Of a stretch of DNA of 64,000 nucleotides, positions 25,001 through 36,109 are shown piece after piece; the stretch's first letter is position 1, and the number at the start of each line of letters is the position of its first letter. Location: assembly GCA_963921425.1 (NCBI GenBank), contig OY992834.1, positions 9,531,271-9,595,270 on the forward strand. The letters are read 5' to 3'. The notes below the pieces were generated by a model that worked only from the letters and a program-made list of their open reading frames with translations, was not told where the DNA came from and did no database searches. A program made the position numbers and the translations under genes. Origin of the DNA: Dryas octopetala. Its lineage: Eukaryota > Streptophyta > Magnoliopsida > Rosales > Rosaceae.

Positions 25001-25093
25001 ATTTACAGTATTGGAGTTGAAGAAACTAACTAACCTTGCAGCTTTCTCTTTCCAGTTCTCCACAACTACAGCTACTTGGGAGGTACTAGCCAT
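18626..25093 (-). CDS. CNGC-like channel with four CNBD-like modules
   Basis: Plant cyclic nucleotide-gated channel family, normally a six-span plasma-membrane cation channel of about 700 residues with one C-linker and one CNBD. Exons, descending: 25093-25035, 24248-23840, 23538-23329, 22834-22548, 22184-22073, 21469-21203, 21023-20583, 20386-19817, 19627-19187, 19009-18626. All junctions are GT-AG and in phase; the sum is 3,180 nt, 1,059 residues. S1-S3 about 20-156, S4 and most of S5 157-226, end of S5 and pore 227-322, S6 to 359, C-linker 360-448, then CNBD-like modules at 449-595, 596-705, 786-932 and 933-1059, with a second C-linker at about 706-785. The pore reads FWWGLRNLSSLGSNL. The conserved Arg of the phosphate cassette is acidic in every module, and no C-terminal IQ segment is seen. 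The first exon is the least certain. Tandem partial genes are the alternative reading. Confidence 0.75.
22021..22056. repeat. (TA)n microsatellite
   Basis: About eighteen TA units in the intron between the S6 and C-linker exons of the CNGC-like gene, close to the S6-exon donor site at 22072. Confidence 0.9.
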
Positions 25094-25399
25094 AACTGAA
25101 TCTTGCTGAATTCTGGAAATTTGCAAGGAAATGGCTTTGAAACACCAAATTTGAGACCTCAAGTTTAAGTTTTGGTTTTTTGGTCAGAAACTGAAGTCAA
25201 GTTTTAGTTTTAGATTCAGTAGGAAACCGAACTCAAAAGACAAGAATTAATAAAATTAAAGTGTTGTGGACCAATCAGCTGCAAAGAAAGGAGAAGTAGG
25301 CCACCACAACATGTGTTTCACTCACATACAGTCAATAAGGAAGTCAACAGGTTCTCACATCACTTCACTAGCTGTGGATAAAATTTCCGGAATCGGATT

Positions 25400-26400
25400 T
25401 TACTGCACAAGAACTTGAGAAAGAAACAAACAATTACCATGAACTTGAGAATGAAAAAATTTGATCCGATCTGATTCGATAATCTGACAGATTATTGATA
25501 ATTCAATCCATTTTTGAGTGATTACTTTATCCATTAAATTTACAAATTGTAATTGATTAATTTCTCCTTCTTTTAAATTCTTTATTTCATTAGGCTCTCT
25601 AATATCTTCCATATATGTCTCTATTTGTATATTAAAATCTTCTTTTTCAGAAAGTTTATTATCTTTTATTTCTTCAAAATCAACCTTCTCTAATATTTTA
25701 ACTCTCTGTTTAAGATCTTTTAACTCTGTTTTTACCTCATTAATTTCTGTTTTTAAATCATTAAAAGTTGGTTCTGTTGGGTGTTTAGAACTTTAGAATT
25801 ATAAATTATATCTGTTGTTTTTTTAAAATCATAAAATTGTTGAGGTTGAGTTATTAAATTTTTAGGTTTATTATCTAATTTATTTAATTGAATTAATTTT
25901 TCTAGCTATTGCAATTCTTTTCTCATCTCTATCTTCAATTTTATCTATAAGTTCGATCTAGCTAACATTAAATTTTCTTCATTTGTTAAAGCACTTATTT
26001 TTAACTTATTAAAATTACATTCACAACTTTCATTCTCACTTTGCTCTTACGATCGATTCTTTTCTTTTCAGAAGAATATATATCATCTAGTTGTGCAGTT
26101 GTGCTATCATGTTTTCATTTTCCTCATAGATGCATCTGAACTAATCAATTCTTTATATAACTTATTTTTTATGTTTTCATCTATATTAAGTTCATTAATC
26201 TTTTACTTTAATTTGCATTTACTTTTATAATGCCCTGGTTTTCCACAATTATAACAAACAGGATTTTTTCCACTTTCATTACTGGGTTTATTTGATTTAT
26301 AAGTTTTCCTAGAAGGTTTCTTTTCTTTATTTTTAGAATAAGATTTCTTCTCATAAGTTTTTTTATGAAAATTTCTTCTCATAGGTTGTATTGTATTTGG
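25400..26400 (-). pseudogene. Endogenous pararetrovirus-like relic (coat/zinc-knuckle region)
   Basis: AT-rich, Lys/Glu/Asn-rich minus-strand remnant. It has a clear CCHC zinc knuckle (C-x2-C-x4-H-x4-C, 26256 to 26215) preceded upstream by a Lys/Ser-rich basic stretch and followed by Lys/Glu-rich coding-like sequence broken by several stops and frame changes. A 70-codon open stretch lies at 25612-25400. The combination of a basic region, a single knuckle and a following charged region fits the coat region of Caulimoviridae-type endogenous elements. A retrotransposon gag relic is the alternative. It is heavily broken and has no capacity to produce anything. Confidence 0.45.
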
Positions 26401-26417
26401 CCTAAAAAAAAAAAAGG

Positions 26418-26473
26418 TTGTAATGTATTATATAAGAAGTCAGACAACCATAACCTGTAGTGCATGCATATAT
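26418..26473 (+). pseudogene. RLP 5'-flank fragment, left of the copia insertion
   Basis: The sequence from GTAATGTATTATATAAGAAG to GTGCATGCATATAT matches the RLP 5' flank at 53957-54012 and 58935-58990. It resumes at 30718 (TATATAGCTTCATCTTAATT) on the other side of the copia element, so the retrotransposon landed in an RLP promoter-leader copy. Confidence 0.7.
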
Positions 26474-26756
26474 TGATCACAGTACCTCAAGAAGAAAGAA
26501 ATGAGTTGAGGAAAAGAAAAGCTCTGACTATATTGATAGACTGTGATTACAGAATGAAAAATATCTAAAAGATTATTACAAAGCTTTATAGCACAATCAG
26601 ACGAAAAGGAAACCAACTTACTGATTATAATAGACTAATTACAATCTAACTAAAAGGTGCCACATGTCATCTTGCTACTGGCCATCAAGTAACTAAATTG
26701 TTTAACAAATAAGAACCACTAAGCTATTGACACCTGGACACCAACATCACTTAATA
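26474..26756 (-). repeat. Copia 3' LTR
   Basis: 283 bp, matching 30435-30717 at all but about seven positions. The polypurine tract lies immediately inside it. Confidence 0.9.
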
Positions 26757-28079
26757 TCCCCCCTCAACCTCAGCGAGGGGACCAAGCCTGAGGTTGCAAC
26801 AATGCTTAAGATGCAAAGGACTGTGAAGACCTTTGGTAAGGATATCAGCAGTATTTTCTGCAGTAGAGACATATTCCAAATCCAAATATCTACACTGTAC
26901 CCGTTCTCTAACATAATGAAAATCTGTATCAAGATGCTTAATCCGAGAATGAAAAACTGGATTTGACCCCAATGCAAGAGCAGACATATTATCACATCTA
27001 ATAAGAGGAGGATAAGGAAGGACTATATGCATATCCTTAAGAACATTCCTGAGCCATGACAAATCAGACACTGTATTAGCCAAGGCTCTATATTCTGCTT
27101 CAGTAGAACTCCTAGCCACTGTGCCTTGCTTCTTAGATTGACAGGAAACAGGATTACCAGCAAGGTAGACTATATAGCCAATGGTAGATCGTTTGTCATT
27201 AATGTCACCTCCCCAATCAGAATCACTGTAGGCAGTCAAAGCCATGTGACCAGAGTGATAGTGAAGGCCATGAGTAAGGGTACCCTGCACATATCTTAAA
27301 ATCTTTTTAACAGCTTCATAGTGAGTTTCTGTAGGTTTAGCCATGAATTGACACACAGTATTAGTGGCATAGGCAATGTCTGACCTGGTGAAAGTAAGGT
27401 ATTGAAGTGCACCTACTAAACTCCTATAAAGAATAGGATCAGAAAGAGGATCCCCTTCATCTTTAGCCAGCTGCAGATGAGGCTTACAAGGAGAATTGCA
27501 TGGTTTGCAATTGGCCAAACCAGCTTTGACAAGCAGATCTCGAGCATATTTTTCTTGACAAACAAAGATCCCACCATTCCCTTTATATTTAATCTGCAAA
27601 CCAAGGAAATAAGTCAATTTACCAAGATCTTTCATATCAAAGGCTTTGCTCAACTCATCAATCACATGCTGAACTTCCTTAGAGTGTGAACCAGTGATGA
27701 TAATATCATCAACATAAAGCAGCAAAAGAACTACACCAACAGCAGAATTCTTGACAAACAAGCTAGGATCTGAATGAGACGAAACAAAGCCAAGAGAAGG
27801 AAGAAAACCAGTGAACTTCTCATTCCATGCTCGAGGAGCCTGCTTTAACCCATAAAGAGATTTCTGAAGCAAACAAACATAATCTGAATGAATAGTATCC
27901 TCAAATCCCTGGGGCTGTTTCATATAAACCTCTTCTTTTAAGTCCCCATGAAGAAAAGCATTCTTCATATCAAGTTGTCTTAATTCCCACTGGAATTGAC
28001 TGGCTAGGGCAAGAACCAATCTGACTGTAGAATGCCTGACCACAGGACTGAATGTTTCTTCATAGTCCAATCCTAACTC
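26757..28079 (-). pseudogene. Copia reverse transcriptase and RNase H
   Basis: Second open part of the copia pol. It begins just after an in-frame TAA at 28080-28082 and runs in the same frame. It carries the reverse transcriptase core (YGLKQAPRAW, and the catalytic LLLYVDDIIITG) and the RNase H segment with DSDWGGD, STEAEY and the terminal VSTAENTADILTKGL. Length and order are normal for copia. The stop immediately before it means the polyprotein cannot be made in one piece without readthrough. Confidence 0.9.
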
Positions 28080-30185
28080 TTAACTAAATCCTTGTGCCAC
28101 CAATCTAGCTTTATACCTAGAAAGAGTGCCATCTGCACTAAAACTTGTTGGTTCAGTCAACTGTTGGATATCCGACACACAAGTTAAACCAGAAAAGAAA
28201 GCAAATTCATCAAAGGTGTTGGTGTTCATAACTGCACTAAAACACTGAAATTCATTGAAGTCCTTTTTCTGAACCACTCCAGCTTTAGATCTTGTAAGCA
28301 TACCATGCGCATTGGTGCCATTCAACTGAGCAGTAATGGAAAGAGGGACGACTGAAGAAGCTTCAAGAATATCTGCTGGAGCACTGTTATGGACATGCAA
28401 CACTTCATGTGCTGTTTGTGGAGAAGTAGCAAGGGAACTATGAGAAGATGTATCAGACATAGGATGTGATTCAGATATCACAGGAGATGCAAGAGGAATA
28501 TAAATATTAGGAGAAGATGCATCAGACATAGACTGTGTTGCAGAGAGCCTTGGAGATGCAATAGGAACATGAAGTGGAAGAATACAAGGACTGACATCAT
28601 GGGAAGTAGAGGAAAAGGAAGAAGAAGGAAGATGAGACAACACTTCGGAGAAAGGAAATACAGATTCATCATGAATCACATGTCTAGACAGAAACAACCG
28701 ACCACTTGAAATGTGAAAACACACTGCCCCTTTATAGCCTAATGCATATCCCAGAAATACACACTCATCACTTTTAGGCTGAAGCTTGTTGCTAGCATAT
28801 GGTTTAAGAAAAGGATAACAAGCAGTACCAAAAATTTTAAAATGTTTAATATCTGGTAGATGATGAAATAATTTGGCATAAGGTGAAACCATATGAAGTG
28901 GTTGGCAAGGCATTCTATTAATAAGCAAAGCTGCGTGAGAACAAGCATGATACCAGAATTTTTGAGGAAGCTTAGCAGCATGTAAAAGTGTAATGGCTGT
29001 TTCAACAAGATGTCTATTCTTCCTTTCAGCTATCCCATTTTGTTGGGGTGTGTATGGACAAGAAAAATAATGAATAATACCCTTTGAGGCTAAAAAGGAA
29101 GAAAAAGATTTACTGGTAAATTCTCCCCCACCATCAGATTGAAAAATTTTAATACTGATATTGAACTGATTTGCAACGAATGATGTGAATTTGACAAAGA
29201 TGGAAAACACATCTGATTTATTGACCATAGGGTACAACCACACAAAGCGAGTACATTCATCCACAAACAACACATAGTATCTATACCCCTCCAAAGATAC
29301 AGTATGAGAAGGACCCCAGACATCACTGTGAATTTTCTGAAAAGGAATAACAAATTGATTAACATGAGGGCTGAAAGGCAACCTAGACATTTTTCCACCT
29401 AAGCATGACTTACACAAATGAGATGGACTATCTGGAACAACGGAAATGCAAGTGTCAGACAACATTTTATTGATTATCTCATTTGTAGCATGACCTAACC
29501 TATTATGCCAAACAGAAGTCTTAACAAGATGACCGACAAAAGCTACAGGAGAAGAGACTGGAGAAACATGTTGATGACTTGGAATTGTCTTTGGAATGGG
29601 ATATAGACCTTTGCTACTCCTTCCTCTGAACAGCTCCTTTAGTGTTGCATTGTCCTGCATCCAAATAGCATGCTCATCAAATGAAACATTACAGTTATTG
29701 TCTTGGCACAATTTATGAACAGATAAAAGATTGGCAGCAATTCTAGGAACATGCAAAATAGTGCTGAGACTAAGGCAAGAAGATAAAGAGCCAAAACCAA
29801 TATGCTTGACTCCCAAGCCTTCATCACTGCCAACTGTAATTTTCTCACCAGAATCAAATGGTTCAGCAACAGTGAGATTGTTGAGATCAGTTGTCATATG
29901 ATGTGTAGCTCCAGTGTCAGCAACCCAAACATCTTCAGAGGCAAAACCAACATTGGCTTGAGCAGTGAGAGCATTTAGTGTCGGAGGTGGAGCTGAACCT
30001 TGATAAGCATAGTTAGATCTGTTATAACAGTCCAATGCCACATGTCCCTTTCGACCACAAATTTGACATTCCACTATAGAATTTTGATTCTGAGAAGTTT
30101 TATCTCTGTCAAAACAATTGACAGCAGTATGCTCTCTTTTAGAACATATCTGACATTCAGGAACTTGTCTACCCCCATTCCAGTT
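28080..30185 (-). pseudogene. Copia zinc knuckles, protease and integrase
   Basis: First open part of the copia polyprotein. Two zinc knuckles are visible near its start, CQICSKREHTAVNC (about 30165-30124) and CQICGRKGHVALDC, then the protease motif DTGATHH, the GAG-pre-integrase HxxxH..CxxC segment (HNRLGHA, CKSCLGGK) and the integrase catalytic DDE region (HSDVWGP, FQSDGGGEF, TPQQNGIAERKNR). It ends in TAA right after KARLVAQGFS. Upstream of the knuckles the frame closes within about 20 codons in leader-like sequence, so the capsid part of gag has been deleted. Confidence 0.9.
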
Positions 30186-30417
30186 TCCTCCATAGAATTA
30201 GAGCATTCAACCCAAAACCAATTGGCAATGGGTGGAGATGCCCATGACTTATAAGCACATATACTAATTAAACTCTAGTTTTCCGATGTGGGACATTGCT
30301 CCACATTACTCTCAACACGTCCCCGCATGTGTGGCAAGATTTTTGAGCCTTACACGTGAACAAATTGTATTGGGTGACGTAGGAGCACGTGTGGCCGTTG
30401 GGCCTTACACGCGGATA

Positions 30418-30434
30418 ACCAAGCTCTGATACCA
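30418..30434 (-). other. Copia primer binding site
   Basis: In element orientation TGGTATCAGAGCTTGG directly follows the 5' LTR. This is the usual initiator tRNA-Met complementary site of plant copia elements. Confidence 0.85.
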
Positions 30435-30717
30435 TGATCACAGTACCTCAAGAAGAAAGAAATGAGTTGAGGAAAAGAAAAGCTCTGATTATATTGATAG
30501 GCTGTGATTACATAATGAAAAATATCTAAAAGACTATTACAAAGCTTTATAGCACAACTAGACGAAAAGGAAACCAACTTACTGATTATAACAGACTAAT
30601 TACAATCTAACTAAAAGGTGCCACATGTCATCTTGCTACTGGCCATCAAGTAACTAAATTGTTTAACAAATAAGAACCACTAAGCTATTGACACCTGGAC
30701 ACCAACATCACTTAATA
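30435..30717 (-). repeat. Copia 5' LTR
   Basis: 283 bp, partner of 26474-26756. It is flanked on the right by the TATAT target duplication. Confidence 0.9.
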
Positions 30718-30769
30718 TATATAGCTTCATCTTAATTATTACATTACTACTGTGATTAATGGTCATCCG

Positions 30770-31175
30770 GCCTTTGATGTTTTGTCACCTAGGTCCAGTC
30801 GTGCGTCCAAGTCTTTTTGTAGGCATTGTGCCATTGGGAAGTCTCACAAACTCCCTTTTTTATCCAATAAAATTAATTGATGCTTCTGTGCATTCTGATG
30901 TAAGGATGTCTCCTACTCTCTATAAATATTATATGCTATTTATTGATAAATATAGTCGATTTAATTTCTTGGATATATCCTATGCGTGCTAAATATGAAG
31001 TTTTTACTCAGTTTTGGAATTTTTATTTTTAGTTCACAATTTATTTAATTGTTCTATTAAGTCTTTTCAAAGGAATGGTGGCTGGTACTGAGTTTGTTAA
31101 TAAAGCTTTTATTGAGTTTGTGATAATCTTGGTATTCTACGTCGCTTGTCTTGTCCACACCCTAACCAATCTAAT
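30770..31175 (+). pseudogene. Older copia integrase relic
   Basis: Plus-strand decayed fragment of a different copia element. KLIDASVHSDVRMSP and YYMLFIDKYSRFNF correspond to the integrase start; a FQRNGG-like and then a NKAFIEF-like segment follow in shifted frames, ending near CCACACCCTAACCAATCT. There are many frame breaks. It sits just right of the intact-ended copia element and has opposite orientation. Confidence 0.7.
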
Positions 31176-31489
31176 GTGTAAGAGTATTATTGGACGATGT
31201 GTTTATATTAGTAGGGTATAGTATAAATAATATTCACTCATATTATAATACATAGACTGGTTATACCACGTGTCAATATATCAGTTATACAGAATAATTT
31301 CTCCTGCTGTGCATGGGTATCTGCGGGGATGGGTTTGTGGGGCTATGGGTTTTTTAAGTAGTTTAATTTTTAGTTTTCAATATTTTAAAAATACTTTAAT
31401 GAAATTTTTTATTGTTTTGTTTCCACGTGGCATACAAGTCATAAAAAAAATTCATGTCAGCAATGTCCATATAGCACTTAACACCAGCT
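31176..31489. other. Unclassified spacer
   Basis: No gene seen. The part near 31430-31490, with CACGTGGCATACAAGTC and CAATGTCCATATAGCACTTA, appears to lead into the shared repeat at 31490-31618. Confidence 0.3.
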
Positions 31490-31618
31490 TTGACGGATTT
31501 CTTGATGGAAGTCAATTTTGCAAAGTTTTCGGGAGTTCGTGGACGCGCTTGAAATTTTTAGGATTTCATAGACTCACCTGAAATTGACGTCATAGTTAGT
31601 AGCCAAATATATAATTGA
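31490..31618. repeat. Shared repeat at the module junction, copy B
   Basis: GATTTCTTGATGGAAGTCAA through GAAATTTTTAGGATTTC to ATTGAGCC is repeated at 54775-54899, where it is fused directly to a truncated RLP. It looks like the terminal part of a dispersed element of unknown class and marks the start of modules B and C. Confidence 0.65.
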
Positions 31619-31756
31619 GCCAAAAAAAAAAATGCTAGAGCATACATTTTGAACAGAGTTGCCTTCCAGAAACAAATGACATTAATATTCATGAATGGGC
31701 ATGGATTTTTGTAGTAACTATTAATTAATTAAGTAATTACCATTTATCTATGAAGT

Positions 31757-31810
31757 ATCCTTTAATTTTCGCCAGATCAAAGCTACCTTCACGTAAAACC
31801 AGTCATTTAG
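31757..31810 (-). pseudogene. RLP tail relic, copy B
   Basis: About 54 bases of degenerate RLP 3' end (reverse strand: FYVKVALIWRKLKDTS-like with stops), adjoining the 3' flank of CFAT-like copy B exactly as in copy C (55038-55105). Confidence 0.65.
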
Positions 31811-31994
31811 TTAATTAGAGATACCTCGATTTTAAAACATGCTTTCAGTACAAGACTACATATACACTGCAACAATGCTAGCTGCTGGTAACTAAAGGAT
31901 ACATAATGACATAGCTAGATGCATCATACATGCATGATAACCTTACCTAATTAATATTGATGAAAGAAAAGTTCAATCAAATTTAAGTAGCTAA

Positions 31995-34900
31995 TTAATT
32001 AAGATAATCAAAAGTCAAAGGCCTGAACACATGAGCAGCCTCTTTCTCCAAGAACTCCATTTGCCGCTTCCAAATGTGCATGTACACAACCCAGTCCCCG
32101 TTCCCGTCCGGACTCGGCATTGGCATCACGTACCCGCAGTTGCCGCCCCACGGGAAATGGTACGAGCCGAACACCGGTGCGCCCCACCCGAAATCCACCT
32201 CGGAAACCGGGAACCGTTGTCCGGATGACACCACAAAGGCAAGGCCCTCCTCGACGTAAATCTTGGCCACCGCGGGCACCGGCCGGTGGGCCTCCACCCA
32301 ATCTATCAACCCTAAGAAATGCTCTTTCGTCACTGCATCTTCCAAAAACTCATGCACCTCATCCGCCACCCAATTCAGAGGCTTCTCAATTAAGTCTTCG
32401 ATTTTTTTCTCGCCAAATGGAATAGATAACACATTTCCAAAGTAATTCGCCATTAATGTCTCTTTTTGCATCTTATTATTATTTTCACCATCGGTTAGTC
32501 TTTTGCGACCATCGACCACAATTCCCATTTTGCATTGTTTGTTGACATTGCTAGTGGTACCACATTTGGCAACCATTTTCCACAAAAAGGCACAAAATGA
32601 CTCTAGCTTGGTCCTTTTGGTGGTACCACTGCACCCATTGGAGGCAAGTTGCTGGAGCTTGTAGAGTTGGTCGGATGCGACATGGTATATGCGGCTGATC
32701 ATGAGATCATCATCATCATGGTCTTCATGATGATGATTGTGTTTGAGTGGTGGTGGCAAAGCTGTGATGGGGATGTACATGTCGTTGAGGGAGGGGTGGA
32801 TGTCGCCGGGACGCCGAGGGTTGAGCATAGAACGGCGGAAAGATGGGAGGAGAGTGAGTGGTGTTTTTGAGTGGGCCAGCTTCGCCCATGAGACTAGAAA
32901 CATGTTGGCCGAGTAGGCATCAGCTATGCGATGGTCGAACGTGCATGCCACCACCATGCCTCCACACTTGAACTCAGTTGCCTGCAGTTTAATTTGTAAA
33001 TTATAAATTTTATATTAGTATTAAGATGATGATATGTTTCAAGAACTAGAGATCGAGACAATATAATTATGACTAACGAGTTATAATAATTGATGTAACA
33101 AGTAAATTTTATCTGCTACATAATATGTCATATATATATATATATATTCTAATATAATAAGATATGATGATGTTGTTGGTTTAATTACTCTATAAAGTAA
33201 GTGGCCAAAAAAAAAATTACTCTATAAAGTATAAACTAAAGGCTCTGGAATATTCTCTAAGTACCTATCTTTTGTTAACCTAAATTTTGAAATAACATCA
33301 TTATGAATATAAACATAAGATTAGCACAAAAAAATTATGTATGAAAATGGGTCAAGTACATTTCTAGTTAACATTTTGTGCATTCTATATATAGATAATT
33401 GGATAAAAACCCATGCTTGTTGATTTTGGATTCAACCACTGTTTTTTTTGTTATCAATTTAGGCCATCTTTTAATTTGTTACGTTGGATTTCTATTTTTG
33501 CTATATTTTATTTATTTATTTTGAATGCCCATTTTGCCTTTTAGTTGACAAATGACTAGTTTTAATATTGTGTCAATCAATTCCTTATATATATATTAAG
33601 CAATCTTTAATTATGATTTTCATACTAATTACCTTCCATTTTAAGTTGATTTCATATATAAACATAAATCATATATAATATGTACCAATATATGAAGAAT
33701 AATAATAATATATCTCTAAAATAAGTCAGAAAATAAGAATATACCATAAAATGGAAGAAAAATGAAGAAGAATAAGTACATACATCTGGCTTAGGTTAAA
33801 AAGATCGATATATGTTTGACTTAGGTTGAAAAATGAAGAAGGAATAATATATTGATCTCTAACCTACTCCTAAGGTTTATAAACACAAACCATAATATGT
33901 ACTAAGATAAGAAGAAGAAGAATAATAAGATACCTCTAACTCATGTATTTAAAAAAAAAAAACCTCTAGCTCATGTAAAAAAATTAAGAAAAATGATACC
34001 TTTGGCTCAGGTTGAAAAAATAAAAGCGATACCTTTGGCTCAGGTTGAAAAAATATGAAAAAATGATATATATCGATCTTTAACATACTCCTAAGGTTTA
34101 TAAACACAAATCATAATATGTACTAAGATAAGATGAAGAATAATAAGATACCTCTAACTCATGTATTAAAAAAGAAAACCTCTAGTTAATGTAAAAAAAA
34201 GAAAAACGATACCTTTGGCTCAGGTTGAAAAAATTTCAAAAAATGATATATTTTCAAGTTAGGTTAAAAAAAGAAAAAGAAATAGAATGATGAAGAAAAA
34301 TAAAGACAAGAAGCATATTATGAAGAATATAGAACAAGAGGAAGATGATGAAAATAATTTTATTTACCTTCTCCTCATAATATTATTGAAAGAAGAAGAA
34401 TAAGAATATATGAAGAAGATCAATAAGAAGATTGAACAAGAAGATCGAACAAGAAGAACATTAAAGAAGAAGAAAATCGAAGAAAAAAAAAATATGAAAG
34501 AAGAAAAAAATCAAAGAAAAAAAAAACCAAAAGTTTATTTACCTTTCACCAATTAAGGAGCTTCGTAGTTCACCAAGAACACCCGAAAACGTGAGATAAT
34601 GAAAACCCAACTCGAATGAAATGTAATCAATATTCATAATAACAAATTAATTACCAATTACATGATATACGAAATCAACTTAAAATGGAGTGTACTTATT
34701 AGCTAGGAAAATCATAATTAAAGATTGTTTAATATAAGGAATTAATTGACACAACATTAAAACTAGTTATTTGTCAATTAAAGGGCAAAATAGGCATTCA
34801 AATTTTTTTTAAAAAAATACAGTAAAAATAAAAAACCAACGTGTAAGGTAAAATATATAGGGCCTAATTTGATAACCCAAAAAAGATGAATTTAATCCAA

Positions 34901-35600
34901 AGTCAACCATTGTATTTAGGTTTTTGTCCAATTATCTCTTCTATATAACCTCTGTAGTCAATATATAGGGACATATACCTATATTTAATAGTAAAAAATC
35001 TATATCCGGCCATTTTTAGTAGTGGAAAGATGAATCCATGCATTAACATCAGTCAAAAAGTTACTCTTAGATGTGAATGATGGACCTGTAATTGCATCTA
35101 TATATGGCATGCAGTACTGAGAAGATAGAACATGATATATATGACATGGTGAGATGATGAGCTATATATAGAGATCGACAGACCTGGACGGCAAGCACCC
35201 CATGCGTCTTGTTGGGCACCAATTTTCCCTCTATGCTCTGATCAGGGTTGTAGAGGTTGAGGTCCTTGAGCTCAACATCTGCAAAGGCCTCAACAAAATC
35301 AACCCCACGGTTGTTGCACAAAATCTCAGGCTCCCCAAGAGAGTTCTGCACCACCTCACCCGAGAAGGCATAAAAGGACACCAGGGCTTGGGCCATGGCC
35401 TTCTTCAGAACCCCAACCTGGGCCCAAAAGCCCATGTTCGGCTGCTGCTGATCATTCTTGTAGCAAAAGAAGACCCCAATATCCAATGGAGGCAGAAGCA
35501 GGTCGAGGTTGGAAAGTGGCAGCCAATGCTGCTGCAGTGGCAGAGCTGCAGCCACCACCTCTTGCTTCCTTGTAGTCACCGTGAACTCTCCTGCAACCAT
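31995..35600 (-). CDS. CFAT: CFAT-like BAHD acyltransferase, copy B
   Basis: Second complete copy of the acyltransferase. Exon 1 is 35600-35184 (139 codons), exon 2 is 32981-31995 (329 codons with stop), joined in phase 0, total 467 residues. HRIAD and DFGWG are both present; the residues after the latter read [14 protein letters not shown], against [14 protein letters not shown] in copy A. Differences from A are mostly scattered substitutions, so the copy is likely under constraint or recent. The intron is 2,202 bp because a 1,547-bp Mutator-like element sits in it. The promoter TATA and about 150 bases of leader are nearly identical to copy A. Splice sites are intact, so the gene could be functional, but the large intron insert may affect splicing or silencing. 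The coniferyl alcohol substrate is inferred from clade resemblance. Confidence 0.85.
33392..34938. mobile_element. Non-autonomous Mutator-like element in the CFAT-B intron
   Basis: A 1,547-bp insertion flanked by an exact 9-bp duplication TTCTATATA (33383-33391 and 34939-34947). The ends are long inverted repeats of about 80 bp: left TAGATAATTGGATAAAAACC, right (reverse complement) GAGATAATTGGACAAAAACC, continuing through GACTTTGGATT and TATCAAATTAGGCC-like blocks. The corresponding place in the intron of copy A is uninterrupted (around 13511-13526). The 9-bp duplication plus long inverted ends is the Mutator signature. The interior is purine-rich with repeats such as GATACCTTTGGCTCAGGTTG and has no transposase. 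Confidence 0.85.
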
Positions 35601-35746
35601 CTTTGATTAACTTTTTTGTTTTTCTTTAATTCTAATTAATATTCAGTTTAATTTTTACTACAACAAGAAGATAGCCAAGAGGCAATAGTTGTGAGTGATG
35701 AAATTAATGTGTGGTTGTTGCAGGTTTGTGAACAGAAGAGGCAGTG

Positions 35747-35756
35747 GATTTATAAG
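35747..35756 (-). promoter_or_regulatory. TATA box of CFAT-like copy B
   Basis: CTTATAAATC at the same distance from the start codon as in copies A and C. Confidence 0.6.
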
Positions 35757-36109
35757 CAGAAGTTGGAGAGTGAAATGATGTAATACTCAACAACCCCCCA
35801 AATTTTACTAACTTTTTAGGAGGAGAAAAACAAAAAGGGCTGGAGGTTCAACATCAATATATATATGTATATATATACTGAACTATCATGAACATGTTAT
35901 ACATCCAATATAAATATAATATAATTAAATCTTGGTACTCCCTGTCCGGGAGTTGTAGTTGTTTAGGTTTTTCTTTTGGGTTTCGGCCTCCCTTGTACCA
36001 AAAAAAAAATATATATAATATAATTAAAAAGTATAAACATGGTAAGCCTCCACTTGAAGTAAAAACAAAAAGAGAGAGAGAGAATCCAATAAAAATGTAA
36101 CAAAATTAA

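Larger units (their letters stand above)
26474..30717 (-). mobile_element. Ty1/copia LTR retrotransposon, gag-deleted
   Basis: A 4,244-bp element bounded by two 283-bp LTRs (26474-26756 and 30435-30717) and a 5-bp target duplication TATAT (26469-26473 and 30718-30722). In element orientation the 5' LTR is on the right and is followed by a tRNA-Met-type primer binding site (TGGTATCAGAGC). The polypurine tract GAGGGGGGATATTAAG abuts the 3' LTR. The coding order protease, integrase, reverse transcriptase, RNase H is copia-type. The LTRs differ at about seven positions by eye, so the insertion is fairly recent. The leader runs straight into a zinc knuckle, so the main gag part is missing. One in-frame stop splits pol. 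Confidence 0.92.
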
